A stretch of DNA of 64,000 nt from Bacteroidota bacterium (GCA_023957335.1 JAMLHC010000002.1:448809-512808), one strand, 5' to 3'. Counted from the first letter of the stretch, positions 28,451 to 37,956 are shown. Program-made: numbers and translations. Notes: generated from the sequence alone by a model not told the origin.

Positions 28451-28927
28451 CTACCAAGTATGGTCTGCAATAATTTTCCAACCTTCTTTATCAAAAAACT
28501 TGAACAACAGCGAAAATTTCCCGGACAATACCGTGTCAGTGCGTGTTACTTGCCAATCTCCCGGCACAAGACAAACACCCGACTCAATAGAAATCACTTG
28601 GGTAATTTCAAACTTGAGTATGCCTCGGTTCTCACTATTACTATTAAAATATGTCCGTTGATACATATCATGCAGATTCTGCCATCCGTAACTCACACCT
28701 TTTGCAGTCAAAAAAGGCAGCGAATCCGATTGCTCATACAAAGACATAAAACACTCCAAACTCCCTTGGTTCCATGCCTCTGACTGTTTCAAAATAAGCC
28801 CCGGAATATGAGATAGGCTGCTTCTGGTTTTATTTTCCATGTTTTCTTTCATGGTGGGAATGATATAAGTACCCAACAAAGCAGCAATCAAAAAGATTAG
28901 AAGTGCAGTAGAAGTCTTTTTATTCAT
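28451..28927 (-). CDS. DUF4440/SnoaL-like (NTF2-fold) membrane-anchored protein
   Basis: The protein has 158 residues. An N-terminal hydrophobic segment (TALLIFLIAALLGTYIIP) is followed by a cone-shaped NTF2-type domain: LECFMSLYEQSDSLPFLTAKG, GWQNLHDMYQRTYF and WQVTRTDTVLSGKFSLLFKF, ending GWKIIADHTW. This matches the DUF4440 pattern, used in enzymes and in small binding proteins. Function unknown. Its ATG overlaps the stop of the upstream barrel gene by 4 nt, so the two are probably expressed together. Confidence 0.8.
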   Translation of the reverse strand: MNKKTSTALLIFLIAALLGTYIIPTMKENMENKTRSSLSHIPGLILKQSEAWNQGSLECFMSLYEQSDSLPFLTAKGVSYGWQNLHDMYQRTYFNSNSENRGILKFEITQVISIESGVCLVPGDWQVTRTDTVLSGKFSLLFKFFDKEGWKIIADHTW

Positions 28928-29550
28928 TTTGTCATCAAATATTTGAGCGAAACCTGAACCAAGTTGTGATAAACACCATTTCTGCGGAATTGTGCTAAAG
29001 GTAAATTAATGCTTGACTTATCCGAGTCAATAATGGAGCGGATTGAATACTCATATCCGGCAAAAACAGATAGTTGTTCGGATACAAAATATTCTCCACC
29101 AAAATGCAACAAATAATCTGCATTGCGTAGCCCTATGATGGGCTTTGGCGAACCTCCGTCATCATACTTTGAACTGAATACATAAGCCCAAGCAAGCCCG
29201 CCCCGAATGGCATATTTCTTTTGGACATAACGATAGTAAAGCGGGACTTCTACATAATGATATGAGTAGATTAAGACAGGCTCTATTCCTTGCGGATCGC
29301 GTCTGTTGCGACTTCCTTTGCCCATATACATTAAATCAAATCCGAGAGAATGGCTCTCCTTTGGCAAAACATAGTGTACAAAAACACCACCATTAAAGCC
29401 GAGTTTATTGTAACCTGCATTAAAGTCACCATCTACTTGACAAAGATTCACACCCACTTGCAAGCCACCTTCAAAATGTTGAGCTTGCGTATTCATAACT
29501 ATAAATAACATCATGAATAAGACAACTAATTTGTTCTGCATCGTAGTCAA
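28924..29550 (-). CDS. Outer-membrane beta-barrel protein (PorT-like)
   Basis: This 208-residue protein has signal peptide MQNKLVVLFMMLFIVMNTQA cleaved near AQA. The mature part, EGGLQVGVNLCQVDGDFNAG, GFNGGVFVHYVLP, SLGFDLMYMGKG and LSVFAGYEYSIRS, has the amphipathic strand pattern of the PorT/OMP_b-brl_2 eight-stranded barrels. It probably sits in the outer membrane; its partner and function are unknown. It is the first gene of a pair with the DUF4440-like gene. Confidence 0.85.
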   Translation of the reverse strand: MTTMQNKLVVLFMMLFIVMNTQAQHFEGGLQVGVNLCQVDGDFNAGYNKLGFNGGVFVHYVLPKESHSLGFDLMYMGKGSRNRRDPQGIEPVLIYSYHYVEVPLYYRYVQKKYAIRGGLAWAYVFSSKYDDGGSPKPIIGLRNADYLLHFGGEYFVSEQLSVFAGYEYSIRSIIDSDKSSINLPLAQFRRNGVYHNLVQVSLKYLMTK

Positions 29551-29758
29551 AAGTAGGGGTATTTTTTAAAATAATACAATCTCACACAAATTAAAAAAAG
29601 AATAATTACTCGCCTATTTACAAAGCAGAAAAGCAATGTTTTATGTCATTGTCGCAACAAAATATGAATTAATTTAAAAAAAAGCACTTGAGTTACCGCA
29701 CAAACCCATTAATATTGTGCTACCAAAAACAATATTTATAACTTAAAAAAATTATTTT

Positions 29759-30184
29759 ATGGAAAACGTAGACATGGCTCAATTTGAACAAAATCAAGGC
29801 TTGATTGCCGCCTTATTTGGCGGTATAGGACTAGGCTTATTGATTTTTTATTTTTTAATCGTTCTTTTAATGATTATCAGTATGTGGAAAGTATTTGAAA
29901 AGGCGGGCAAACCAGGCTGGGCTGCCATTGTACCTATTTACAATCTGGTAATTTTATTAGAAATTGTAAGAAAACCTATTTGGTGGATTATTCTTCTTTT
30001 AATTCCATTTGTTAACTTGATTGTAATCATCATTCTTTACATTGAATTGGCAAAGGTTTTTGGACAAGGCGGAGGCTTTGCTGTAGGCTTGATTCTTCTT
30101 GGCATCATTTTCATTCCTATTTTAGCCTTTGGGGATGCTAAGTATGTAGTAGCAGACAATAATAACACCCCGGATTCTAATTAA
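29759..30184 (+). CDS. DUF5684-like small membrane protein
   Basis: This 141-residue protein has four hydrophobic stretches (LLIFYFLIVLLMIISMW, WAAIVPIYNLVILLEI, WWIILLLIPFVNLIVIIILY and FAVGLILLGIIFIPILAFG). The motif KAGKPGWAAIVPIYN followed by PIWWIILLLIP is characteristic of DUF5684, a domain also found before signal-peptidase-like proteins. Function unknown. It is monocistronic with a strong terminator. The 207 nt before it are very AT-rich and show no convincing promoter. Confidence 0.85.
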   Translation: MENVDMAQFEQNQGLIAALFGGIGLGLLIFYFLIVLLMIISMWKVFEKAGKPGWAAIVPIYNLVILLEIVRKPIWWIILLLIPFVNLIVIIILYIELAKVFGQGGGFAVGLILLGIIFIPILAFGDAKYVVADNNNTPDSN

Positions 30185-30210
30185 GCACTATTTCGCTGAC
30201 TCAAACCAAC

Positions 30211-30244
30211 AAAAAGCCTGTGAACGCTCACGGGCTTTTTGTTT
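30211..30244 (+). terminator. Intrinsic terminator after the DUF5684 gene
   Basis: AAAAAGCCTGTGA, loop ACGC and TCACGGGCTTTTT form a 13-bp hairpin with one G-T pair, followed by GTTT. It lies 27 nt past the stop. Confidence 0.85.
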
Positions 30245-30308
30245 GCTGCAAAGTAGGTGTGCTCTTTATTACCAAAATCATAGCACTTAGCTGAGACTCA
30301 TTTTATCT

Positions 30309-30316
30309 TATCTTTG
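30309..30316 (+). promoter_or_regulatory. -7 element TATCTTTG of the PLP lyase gene
   Basis: This exact TAnnTTTG match lies 25 nt before the ATG at 30342. No clear -33 TTTG is present. Confidence 0.5.
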
Positions 30317-30341
30317 ACATCCTCAAAACACGCAAACACAG

Positions 30342-31577
30342 ATGAAACCTGAAAGTTTAATGATGTCTTATGGCTACAAGCCTGAGCTATCCGAAGGAGC
30401 TGTAAAAAGCCCGATTTTTATGACTTCTACCTTTGTTTTTAAAACAGCAGAAGAAGGCAAAGCTTTTTTTGAAATTGCTTATGGACATAGAGAGAAAGGC
30501 AAAACGGAAGAATTGGGATTGATATACAGCAGAATCAACAACCCAAATCTTGAAATATTCGAGAACCGTCTTTGTTTGTGGGAAGGAGCAGAAGATTGTT
30601 GTGTTTTTGAGAGCGGAATGGCTGCTATTTCCACTGTGTTTTGGGAATTCCTGCGTCCCGGCAATTTACTTTTGATGAGCAGTCCGGTTTATGGAGGCAC
30701 AGACCATTTTGTGAAGAAAGTACTTCCTCAATTTGGCATCCACATCTTGGAGTTTGGCATTCATCAAAGCCAAGAAGAAATTATTGCAATGGTGAATAAA
30801 AGCGGTTTAGCCGACAAATTAGCACTTATCTATACTGAAACCCCTGCCAATCCTACCAACGACCTAATTGACATTTCAATCTGCAAGGCAGTAGCCAATC
30901 ATTTTTCAAAACCGGAGAAAGAGGTTTTTGTAGCTGTTGACAACACATATATGGGACCACTTTGGCAACATCCATTGGCACATGGAGCCGACCTTGTGCT
31001 CTATTCTGCAACAAAATATATAGGAGGGCATAGTGATATAATTGCAGGTGCGTGTTTGGGCAATAAATCTATTATGCCCAGAGTGCGTGCCATGCGAACG
31101 TTCTTGGGCAATATGGCAAGTCCACACACGGGATGGCTCTTGCTCAGAAGCTTAGAAACACTAAAAGTCCGCATGGATACTCAATCTGCAAATGCCAATA
31201 AAATTGCAGATTACTTAATTACCCATCCCAAGGTTGAAAAGTTGTATTTTTTAGGCAACATTCTTGAAGACAGTGCGCAAGGCAGAATCAAAGCAAAACA
31301 ATGTCTTAGTAATGGGGCTATGATTTCGTTTGATATTAAAGGTGGGGAAAAAGAAGCTTTCACATTTCTGAATTCACTGAAACTTATCAAACTTGCCGTA
31401 AGCCTTGGTAGCACAGAAAGTCTTGCTGAACACCCAGCTACCATGACGCACTGCGATGTGGACCCGACAGATAGACAAAAACTATCCATTACCGAAAAGA
31501 TGGTGCGTTTGTCTGTAGGAGTTGAAAACTATGAAGATATCATTGCGGATATTAGACAAGCCTTAGAAAGGGTGTAA
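30342..31577 (+). CDS. PLP-dependent cystathionine gamma-synthase/methionine gamma-lyase family enzyme
   Basis: This 411-residue fold-type I PLP enzyme of the Cys/Met metabolism family has its Schiff-base lysine in SATKYIGGHSDI near residue 228. VFESGMAAISTVFW and SSPVYGGTDHFV form the cofactor site, VDNTYMGPLWQHPLAHGAD precedes the lysine, and SLGSTESLAEHPATMTH binds the substrate carboxylate. Whether it makes cystathionine or degrades methionine cannot be told by eye. The insert HREKGKTEELGLIYSR is typical of the cystathionine gamma-synthase-like branch. It converges on the helicase gene with 6 nt between stops. Confidence 0.92.
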   Translation: MKPESLMMSYGYKPELSEGAVKSPIFMTSTFVFKTAEEGKAFFEIAYGHREKGKTEELGLIYSRINNPNLEIFENRLCLWEGAEDCCVFESGMAAISTVFWEFLRPGNLLLMSSPVYGGTDHFVKKVLPQFGIHILEFGIHQSQEEIIAMVNKSGLADKLALIYTETPANPTNDLIDISICKAVANHFSKPEKEVFVAVDNTYMGPLWQHPLAHGADLVLYSATKYIGGHSDIIAGACLGNKSIMPRVRAMRTFLGNMASPHTGWLLLRSLETLKVRMDTQSANANKIADYLITHPKVEKLYFLGNILEDSAQGRIKAKQCLSNGAMISFDIKGGEKEAFTFLNSLKLIKLAVSLGSTESLAEHPATMTHCDVDPTDRQKLSITEKMVRLSVGVENYEDIIADIRQALERV

Positions 31578-31583
31578 AAACCA

Positions 31584-33875
31584 TTATCCCAATATTTTCA
31601 TTTTTGCAAATTTCAAAACCAAGGTTTTAGAACCGGCTTCTTCAAAATTAACCACCGCCTTGCTGTTTACCCCTTCCTTACTTACTGACTCAACTATCCC
31701 TTTGCCAAAGCGTTGGTGCATAACCCTTGTGCCTGTCACTAACCCCGACAAATCATCTGTTGTGAAATTGGGGTCTGATATCTGTTGTTTGGGCGAAGCA
31801 AATTGATGATGATAAGCCGGATTGATGGTAAATTTATTACTTGAACTCTCACGGTTTTCTTTATTGCCAAACACACTAACCTTGTCAGGCATTGGCTTGC
31901 CTTTAAACATGTCATTTGTATTCAGGTAGCGCGGCTCGATTTCGCGCAAAAAACGACTGGGCTCACAATACAATAAATTTCCATGCCTAAAACGAGATGT
32001 GGCATAACTTAGATGCAATTTTTTTTCGGCACGGGTAACGGCAACATAAAACAATCTCCTCTCCTCCTCCAGCTCCGACCTGCTTTGCAAGGTCATAAAA
32101 GAAGGAAACAAATTTTCTTCCAAGCCCACAACAAAAACTGCCGGAAATTCCAACCCCTTAGAAGCATGAATCGTCATCAACTTCACTTTTTCATGCTCGG
32201 AATCGTCCTGTTTGTCCACATCAGTAAGTAGTGCAACATCTTGCAAAAATGCATCCAGTGTTTTATCGGCTTCATTGGTATCATCTTCACAAAACTCCTT
32301 GACTCCATTGAGCAATTCCATGATATTCTCATGGCGCGAAATCCCTTCGGGGGTCTTGTCTTCATGCAAATGTTTGAGCAAGCCGGACTGCTTGGCAACA
32401 TAGTCAACGGTATCAAAAGCATCTTTGGTTTTTGCGATATCGCGAAAATTGCAAATCATCATATAGAAATTCTGAATTCTCCCCAAAGCAGCTCCAAACA
32501 CATCGAAATGATGGGCTTTCTCTAATACATCCCAAAGAGTTACATTGTATTGATTTGCTATGTAAACAATTTTCTGAATGGTTGTATCTCCAATTCCTCT
32601 GACTGGATAATTGATAACGCGTTTAAGTGCTTCTTCATCTTTCTGATTCACGGTTAGGCGCAAATAGGCAATCAGGTCTTTGATTTCCTTGCGTTGATAA
32701 AAGGACAAACCTCCATAAATTTTATAGGGAATGTTAATTTTTCGGAGTGATTCCTCAAATGCTCTTGATTGTGCATTGGTTCTGTACAAAATAGCAATTT
32801 CATCATTCTTAAAACCTTGGGAGTGAATTAAAGAATATATCTGTTGTGTTACCATAGTCCCCTCTTCCTTGTCGGTAAGGGCTTTAATCACGTTGATTTT
32901 GTCTCCTTCAGGGTTTGAAGTCCAAATTTTTTTGTCAAGTTTTTGTTTGTTGTGATTAATAATATCTCCGGACGCTGCTACAATTGTTTTGGTTGAGCGA
33001 TAGTTTTGTTCGAGTTTCACAACTTTATGCTCGGGATAATCTACTGCAAAATTGAGAATATTCTGAATGTTGGCTCCTCTGAAAGAATAAATACTTTGCG
33101 AATCATCGCCCACCACACAGATATTGCGAGAGACCGCAACCAACTTTTTGATAATCATATACTGACAATGATTAGTGTCCTGATATTCATCCACCAACAC
33201 ATAGTGAAACTGATGTTGGTATTTGTTCAACACTTCGGGATGTTCTTTGAGTAACTTATAGGTATTGAGTAACAGGTCATCAAAATCCATGACATTGGAT
33301 TTGAAACATCTTTTGGAATATTCAACAAAAATTTCACCGGTTTTTGGTCTTCCGTTGGCTTCATCATTGACTGAACATTCATAAGAAGCAAGGTATTCCT
33401 CTGCTGTAATGAGATTGTTCTTGGCGGATGAAATACGGTTATAAATCACAGATGCTTTGTAGAGTTTATCATCGAGGTTCATTTCTTTGATAATACTTTT
33501 TACCATACTCTTGGCATCATCAGAGTCAAATATTGTAAAATTAGGCTGGTAGCCAATCTTGACGGCTTCGGAACGGAGTATTCTGGCAAAAACCGAGTGA
33601 AAAGTTCCCATCCACAAGTTCTTAGCTTCCGGACCAACAATTTTCTCGATACGTTCTCTCATTTCACGTGAAGCCTTATTGGTAAAGGTAAGCGCCAGAA
33701 TATTGAAAGGGTCAACCCCGTGATACATAAGTAAAGCGATGCGATAGGTAAGTACTCTTGTTTTGCCCGAACCCGCACCGGCAAGCACCATCAAAGGTCC
33801 TTCCAGACACATAACAGCCTCTTTTTGAGACTCATCTAAATCTTTCAAAAAAGGAGCAAGCTCCATGTTTTCCAT
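31584..33875 (-). CDS. UvrD/PcrA-type ATP-dependent DNA helicase
   Basis: This 763-residue superfamily 1 helicase has Walker A LAGAGSGKTRVLTYR near residue 32, motif II VDEYQDTN, motif III GDDSQSIYSFRGA, motif IV region LEQNYRST, motif V MTIHASKGLEFPAVFVVG and motif VI VAVTRAEKKL. The C-terminal GTRVMHQRFGKGIVES segment is the PcrA/UvrD Tudor-like tail. It unwinds DNA in repair and clears protein roadblocks. A TATTTTTG element stands 4 nt before the ATG at 33875, so a leaderless transcript is likely. Confidence 0.95.
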   Translation of the reverse strand: MENMELAPFLKDLDESQKEAVMCLEGPLMVLAGAGSGKTRVLTYRIALLMYHGVDPFNILALTFTNKASREMRERIEKIVGPEAKNLWMGTFHSVFARILRSEAVKIGYQPNFTIFDSDDAKSMVKSIIKEMNLDDKLYKASVIYNRISSAKNNLITAEEYLASYECSVNDEANGRPKTGEIFVEYSKRCFKSNVMDFDDLLLNTYKLLKEHPEVLNKYQHQFHYVLVDEYQDTNHCQYMIIKKLVAVSRNICVVGDDSQSIYSFRGANIQNILNFAVDYPEHKVVKLEQNYRSTKTIVAASGDIINHNKQKLDKKIWTSNPEGDKINVIKALTDKEEGTMVTQQIYSLIHSQGFKNDEIAILYRTNAQSRAFEESLRKINIPYKIYGGLSFYQRKEIKDLIAYLRLTVNQKDEEALKRVINYPVRGIGDTTIQKIVYIANQYNVTLWDVLEKAHHFDVFGAALGRIQNFYMMICNFRDIAKTKDAFDTVDYVAKQSGLLKHLHEDKTPEGISRHENIMELLNGVKEFCEDDTNEADKTLDAFLQDVALLTDVDKQDDSEHEKVKLMTIHASKGLEFPAVFVVGLEENLFPSFMTLQSRSELEEERRLFYVAVTRAEKKLHLSYATSRFRHGNLLYCEPSRFLREIEPRYLNTNDMFKGKPMPDKVSVFGNKENRESSSNKFTINPAYHHQFASPKQQISDPNFTTDDLSGLVTGTRVMHQRFGKGIVESVSKEGVNSKAVVNFEEAGSKTLVLKFAKMKILG

Positions 33876-33879
33876 GTTT

Positions 33880-33887
33880 CAAAAATA
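33880..33887 (-). promoter_or_regulatory. -7 element TATTTTTG abutting the helicase ATG
   Basis: Only AAAC lies between this TAnnTTTG match and the ATG. This is the same arrangement as at rodA. Confidence 0.55.
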
Positions 33888-33930
33888 AGGTTGAATTGTT
33901 GTGTGAGAAAACTATTTCCCCACGCAAAAC

Positions 33931-34626
33931 TCACATGTAATCAAAAATCAGTATATCATTTGAATTGTCCTTATCAGGAAGGCTCTTGGCATATTTCCTT
34001 TGAACAAAAGGTATTAAAAAACGCATATCGTTATACCACTTTTCAAATCCATTGAAATAGCTGTATAAATGATTTAACATTTCCATCTCATCTTGATATT
34101 CTCGACCTTTTTTCCTTGCAAAAGACTTATCCATATTTTCCATATAAATTTTGAAATCGAGCATGCTTTCAAACCAATTTCTATAGATAGCGTAGTTGGT
34201 ATTGGTGGCTCCAATGGCATAAGTCTCACGAGATTTAGGAAAACGCATTCCGGTCAGGTTATTGTATTTGCGTGCGAGCCAACTTGGCTTCTTGTCGGCA
34301 CCGGACTCCTCAATTTTAATGGCAATAAAAAAAACTGCATATTTTCCCAGATAATAATCTGCAATCTCAAATAATTCTTGCATACCCGGTATTTCATTAA
34401 GGTTTAGACTATCCTGAGAAAACTTATTGGGTAAATCACTTTTGAAATAGACAAGTTTAAAAACCTTCTTCTGTGGACGCGGAGTTTCCACTCTTTTGGT
34501 AGCTGTATTAACAATAATTAAAAGTATCAGAATTGGGAACTTGGCAATACTCCAAAACTTTCTTTGATTTTTAATGAGTACCATATAGCGGGCAAAATTA
34601 CCATGATATTTAAAAGAATAAACCAC
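33931..34626 (-). CDS. Putative glucosaminidase-like (peptidoglycan hydrolase) protein
   Basis: The 231-residue protein has an N-terminal membrane segment (FPILILLIIVNTA). The rest resembles the lysozyme-like glucosaminidase fold: AVFFIAIKIEESG holds a glutamate where the catalytic residue is expected. SWLARKYNNLTGMRFPKSRET matches the family's 'NN..G' segment, and YAIYRNWFESMLDFKIYMENM the segment after it. If correct it would trim peptidoglycan at the inner membrane. The assignment is by pattern only and the degree of divergence is high. It stands alone between the helicase and the divergent lipoprotein genes. Confidence 0.55.
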   Translation of the reverse strand: MVYSFKYHGNFARYMVLIKNQRKFWSIAKFPILILLIIVNTATKRVETPRPQKKVFKLVYFKSDLPNKFSQDSLNLNEIPGMQELFEIADYYLGKYAVFFIAIKIEESGADKKPSWLARKYNNLTGMRFPKSRETYAIGATNTNYAIYRNWFESMLDFKIYMENMDKSFARKKGREYQDEMEMLNHLYSYFNGFEKWYNDMRFLIPFVQRKYAKSLPDKDNSNDILIFDYM

Positions 34627-34736
34627 AAGTTTTCCAATGGCGTTGATAAATTGACCAACGGCTTATGGACAGGGGTATTTGGTATGTGTCTTTGAGCAAT
34701 CCAATAAACTTCATATACGGTTTGCCGTCTTTCATG

Positions 34737-34744
34737 TATTTTTG
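34737..34744 (+). promoter_or_regulatory. -7 element TATTTTTG before the lipoprotein pair
   Basis: It matches TAnnTTTG and lies 28 nt before the GTG at 34773. It covers the region just after an upstream ATG at 34734, so that ATG is unlikely to be the start. Confidence 0.45.
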
Positions 34745-34772
34745 CATTTTAATACTGAGCACAAAAGTCAAG

Positions 34773-35435
34773 GTGAGACCCATTATAGTATTACTTTGTT
34801 TGGTGGCAACCATGCTTCTTTCATGTGAAAACAAGAAGGAGGATATGAGCAATATTCTGGGCACAGAGTATTTTCCGCTCAATTCCGGCAGGGAGTATAT
34901 TTATCAAGTGGATTCTATCATTTTTGACGAATTCAACCAATCTGTTGATACAATTACTTCGCGATTAAGAATCAGGTATATAAACACTTTTATTGACAGT
35001 TCAAAGACATCTTCATTACGAGTGGAATATGACAATCCCGACAAAGGATATAATGACCCCAAAAATCGCTGGGTGAGTGTTATCAAATTGACTCAAAATT
35101 CGATTGTCAATTACTCAGACACTTTCAGAACTATCAAAATGAGTTTCCCTGTGAGAAATGGCAAGAAATGGGATGCAAACACATTCAACAATCTTCCCGC
35201 ACAAATATATTCTTACAAAAATGTAGGCATTCCGTTTGAAATACTTAATTTTAAATTCTCCGAAACAGCCACTATTCAACAATACGAACTCTATACACCA
35301 CTCACCGAAATCAACTCTTATGAAGTTTATGCAAAGAATGTAGGAATGATATATTCAGTCAACACTTATATCCAACGTTTTGACGGCAAAGTTTCCGGAA
35401 AGAAAATAATAACCACACTGAGGGAATACAGATAA
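34773..35435 (+). CDS. Lipoprotein, first of a paralogous pair
   Basis: The open frame reaches back to 34665, but GTG at 34773 gives a compact signal peptide (MRPIIVLLCLVATMLLSC) with a lipobox at LLSC, and a promoter element lies just upstream. The mature protein starts ENKKEDM. Its segment LGTEYFPLNSGREYIYQVD followed by FDEFNQSVDT is echoed in the next gene (LGTNYFPIKTKMYHQYKV, FDAFNQTSDT), showing a tandem duplication followed by divergence. Beta-rich, no catalytic motif; function unknown. The next gene starts 1 nt after its stop. Confidence 0.75.
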   Translation: MRPIIVLLCLVATMLLSCENKKEDMSNILGTEYFPLNSGREYIYQVDSIIFDEFNQSVDTITSRLRIRYINTFIDSSKTSSLRVEYDNPDKGYNDPKNRWVSVIKLTQNSIVNYSDTFRTIKMSFPVRNGKKWDANTFNNLPAQIYSYKNVGIPFEILNFKFSETATIQQYELYTPLTEINSYEVYAKNVGMIYSVNTYIQRFDGKVSGKKIITTLREYR

Positions 35436-35436
35436 A

Positions 35437-36120
35437 ATGAGGATTAAGTCATTCATATTGATATTGTTAATGGCACCAATGATGCTGTGGTTTTCCTGTC
35501 GCAAAGACAAATTTGAGGATTTTGACAATAATCAATTAGGCACAAATTACTTTCCAATCAAAACTAAAATGTACCATCAGTACAAAGTGAAAATTATACA
35601 TTTTGATGCTTTTAATCAAACTTCCGACACGCTGCATTTGATAGAAAGAATTGAACAAGACACATTCTTCAAAGATAATTTGGGCAGAAATGCCATGCGT
35701 ATTGAGGTTTTCACAAAAGACAGCAATGCAGCCCAATGGGAGTCCGTGCGCTCATACTATTATGTTGGTCTCAAAACTCATGTAGAAGCGGTGATAGAAA
35801 ATAAACGAAATGTGATTTTGACTTTACCTATGCATGAAGAATCTGTTTGGGATTATAATACCTACAACAATCAACCTCAGTATTTGCTTATGTATAGTAA
35901 AAAGATGGATTCTTATAGTAATGGTATAATTCAAGCAGGAAGAAGTATGGAAATCACCCGACTTGGGCGAGATTTGCCGTTTGAAAGCAACTATTGGAAA
36001 GAAATATACTCGGAAGGAATCGGCTTAGTGTCGCGCGAATACACAAATATTGAATTTGTCAATAATATACCGTCAGGAATAAAAGAAAATAAAGAACTCA
36101 TAGAATATGGTTACAAATAA
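35437..36120 (+). CDS. Lipoprotein, second of the paralogous pair
   Basis: The protein has 227 residues, with signal peptide MRIKSFILILLMAPMMLWFSC ending in a lipobox cysteine followed by RKDKFED. It shares the LGTxYFPI and FDxFNQxxDT segments and overall length with the preceding protein. It overlaps the subtilase gene by 14 nt, so the three genes form one operon ending at the terminator at 37901. The role may be related to the secreted protease, but that is only inferred from linkage. Confidence 0.8.
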   Translation: MRIKSFILILLMAPMMLWFSCRKDKFEDFDNNQLGTNYFPIKTKMYHQYKVKIIHFDAFNQTSDTLHLIERIEQDTFFKDNLGRNAMRIEVFTKDSNAAQWESVRSYYYVGLKTHVEAVIENKRNVILTLPMHEESVWDYNTYNNQPQYLLMYSKKMDSYSNGIIQAGRSMEITRLGRDLPFESNYWKEIYSEGIGLVSREYTNIEFVNNIPSGIKENKELIEYGYK

Positions 36121-37864
36121 GAAAATACTACTCACCGCACTATTTTTGTGTTATTGTATTGCAACTATTACCGGATTGCAGGCAGAAGACTCACTCCAAA
36201 TGAATCAACAATTTATTGTTCATTTAAAGGATAAATCAGGCTCTCCTTTCAGCATAGACAAACCCGAAGCATTTCTAAGCCCTCGCGCTATTGAACGCAG
36301 AAAAAGACTTGGAATCCCCATCAACAACGAAGATATTCCCGTAAACAATCACTATAAAAACCAAATTGCCCAACTCCCTGGTGTTCATGTTTTATATACT
36401 TCACGTTGGTTCAATACTGTAACAATCAACATGGACACCATGCAAACCAAAACTTCAGACTTGCTCTCACTTCCCTTTGTCGCTTCTTTTGAGCACATCG
36501 GGCGCACACCCGCGTCCGGTGAAAAAGATACAACCGGCTTAACCGGTCAAGCAGAAATATTAGATGAAAAGATTAAAAACTTAAAACTCAGTTATATCAA
36601 TAATCGGGATTTAAATCTTAATGAGTATTATGGCGCAGGGTTAGAACAAATTCAAATGTTATCCGGACACGTGGTTCACCAAGCCGGATACAAAGGCAAA
36701 GGTGTTTTGATTGCGGTATTAGATGTTGGATTTCAAAATGTTAATAAGCTACCCGCGTTTGACAGTTTGATGCTCAATCATAAAATTATTTCTTATACAG
36801 ATTTTGTCAACTTTGATGGCAGTGTTTGGGAGGACGGCTCACACGGAACCAACGCATTGAGTTGTATAGCCGGCAACATTCCGGGCGTATTTGTCGGTAC
36901 AGCACCGGATGCAAACTTTGTTCTTGTAAGGACAGAAAACGAAGGCTATGAATCCAGATTAGAAGAATCAAATTGGTTGACAGGAGCCGAATATGCTGAC
37001 AGTATAGGAGCAGATTTGATTAGCTCCTCGCTTGGATATACAACCTTTACAGACAAAGAGTTTTCGCACACTTATTCTGACATGGATGGAAATACTACAT
37101 TAATCACCCGTGCTGCCGACAAAGCTTTCGAGAAAGGCATCATGGTCATGAATTCAGCCGGCAACGAAGGCTATTCTCCTTGGCACTATATCGGTGCACC
37201 TGCGGACGGCATTAATGTCGTGGCATCCGGTGGGGTGGATGTATATATGACTCCTTCTATTTTTAGTTCATTCGGACCCAGCTATGACAACCGTGTGAAA
37301 CCCGATATTTCAGCGATGGCAACCAATACCATTGTAGCTGAATCGGATGGTGAAATAGTTCCGTCAAATGGTACTTCTTTTTCAAATCCCGTTTTGGCAG
37401 GAATGATGGCTTGTATGATTCAGGCTTGTCCGGACAAGAGTTTACAAGAAATTAAAGAAGCTGTGTTCAAAAGCAGCACACACTATGCAAAGCCTGACAA
37501 TATGTATGGATATGGAGTACCAGATTTTACAATGGCACTTGTGATTTTGGGCAAAATACCTCAGTTTGATACAACTCAAAATTTTGTCTTTGAAAATGAC
37601 CTCAAAAAAGGCTTTGCTATCGCTTCCTTAAAAATGTATTCTGCCTATGACCAGAAGGTTACATTTTCATTAAAGAAAATGAACAAATCCGGCAAATACA
37701 AAAAAGTTACTAGAACCAAAGTAACACTCACAGAAGGTCAGTTTTACAGCACACCTTGGCTGATTAACTATATACTCAAAAACAAACTTCAAAGAGGCAA
37801 TTACATGATAGAGATAGAGTCTAAATACATGTTTTATCAACGCTCTCTGACAGTGGGAGGGTAA
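36107..37864 (+). CDS. Secreted S8 (subtilisin-like) serine peptidase
   Basis: The protein has 585 residues. Signal peptide ends near residue 26 and is followed by an inhibitor-like propeptide (QQFIVHLKDKSGSPFSI, PRAIERRKRLG). The catalytic triad is visible: Asp206 in AVLDVGF, His246 in DGSHGTN and Ser424 in NGTSFSNPVLAGM; the oxyanion region is NSAGNEG near 349. The C-terminal domain ends MFYQRSLTVGG and is not a recognisable T9SS sorting tail, so final location is unclear. It is the last gene of the lipoprotein operon. Confidence 0.92.
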   Translation: MVTNKKILLTALFLCYCIATITGLQAEDSLQMNQQFIVHLKDKSGSPFSIDKPEAFLSPRAIERRKRLGIPINNEDIPVNNHYKNQIAQLPGVHVLYTSRWFNTVTINMDTMQTKTSDLLSLPFVASFEHIGRTPASGEKDTTGLTGQAEILDEKIKNLKLSYINNRDLNLNEYYGAGLEQIQMLSGHVVHQAGYKGKGVLIAVLDVGFQNVNKLPAFDSLMLNHKIISYTDFVNFDGSVWEDGSHGTNALSCIAGNIPGVFVGTAPDANFVLVRTENEGYESRLEESNWLTGAEYADSIGADLISSSLGYTTFTDKEFSHTYSDMDGNTTLITRAADKAFEKGIMVMNSAGNEGYSPWHYIGAPADGINVVASGGVDVYMTPSIFSSFGPSYDNRVKPDISAMATNTIVAESDGEIVPSNGTSFSNPVLAGMMACMIQACPDKSLQEIKEAVFKSSTHYAKPDNMYGYGVPDFTMALVILGKIPQFDTTQNFVFENDLKKGFAIASLKMYSAYDQKVTFSLKKMNKSGKYKKVTRTKVTLTEGQFYSTPWLINYILKNKLQRGNYMIEIESKYMFYQRSLTVGG

Positions 37865-37900
37865 AGAGTTGATTGACAAATCTCACAAATCAATATAACA

Positions 37901-37932
37901 AAAAAGACTGTTCAAATGAACAGTCTTTTTTG
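37901..37932. terminator. Bidirectional intrinsic terminator
   Basis: AAAAAGACTGTTCA, loop AA and TGAACAGTCTTTTT form a perfect 14-bp hairpin with T-runs on both sides. It lies between the subtilase stop (37864) and the converging atpC stop (37957) and should serve both. Confidence 0.9.
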
Positions 37933-37956
37933 TTTCTAAATATATAAATCGTTTTT

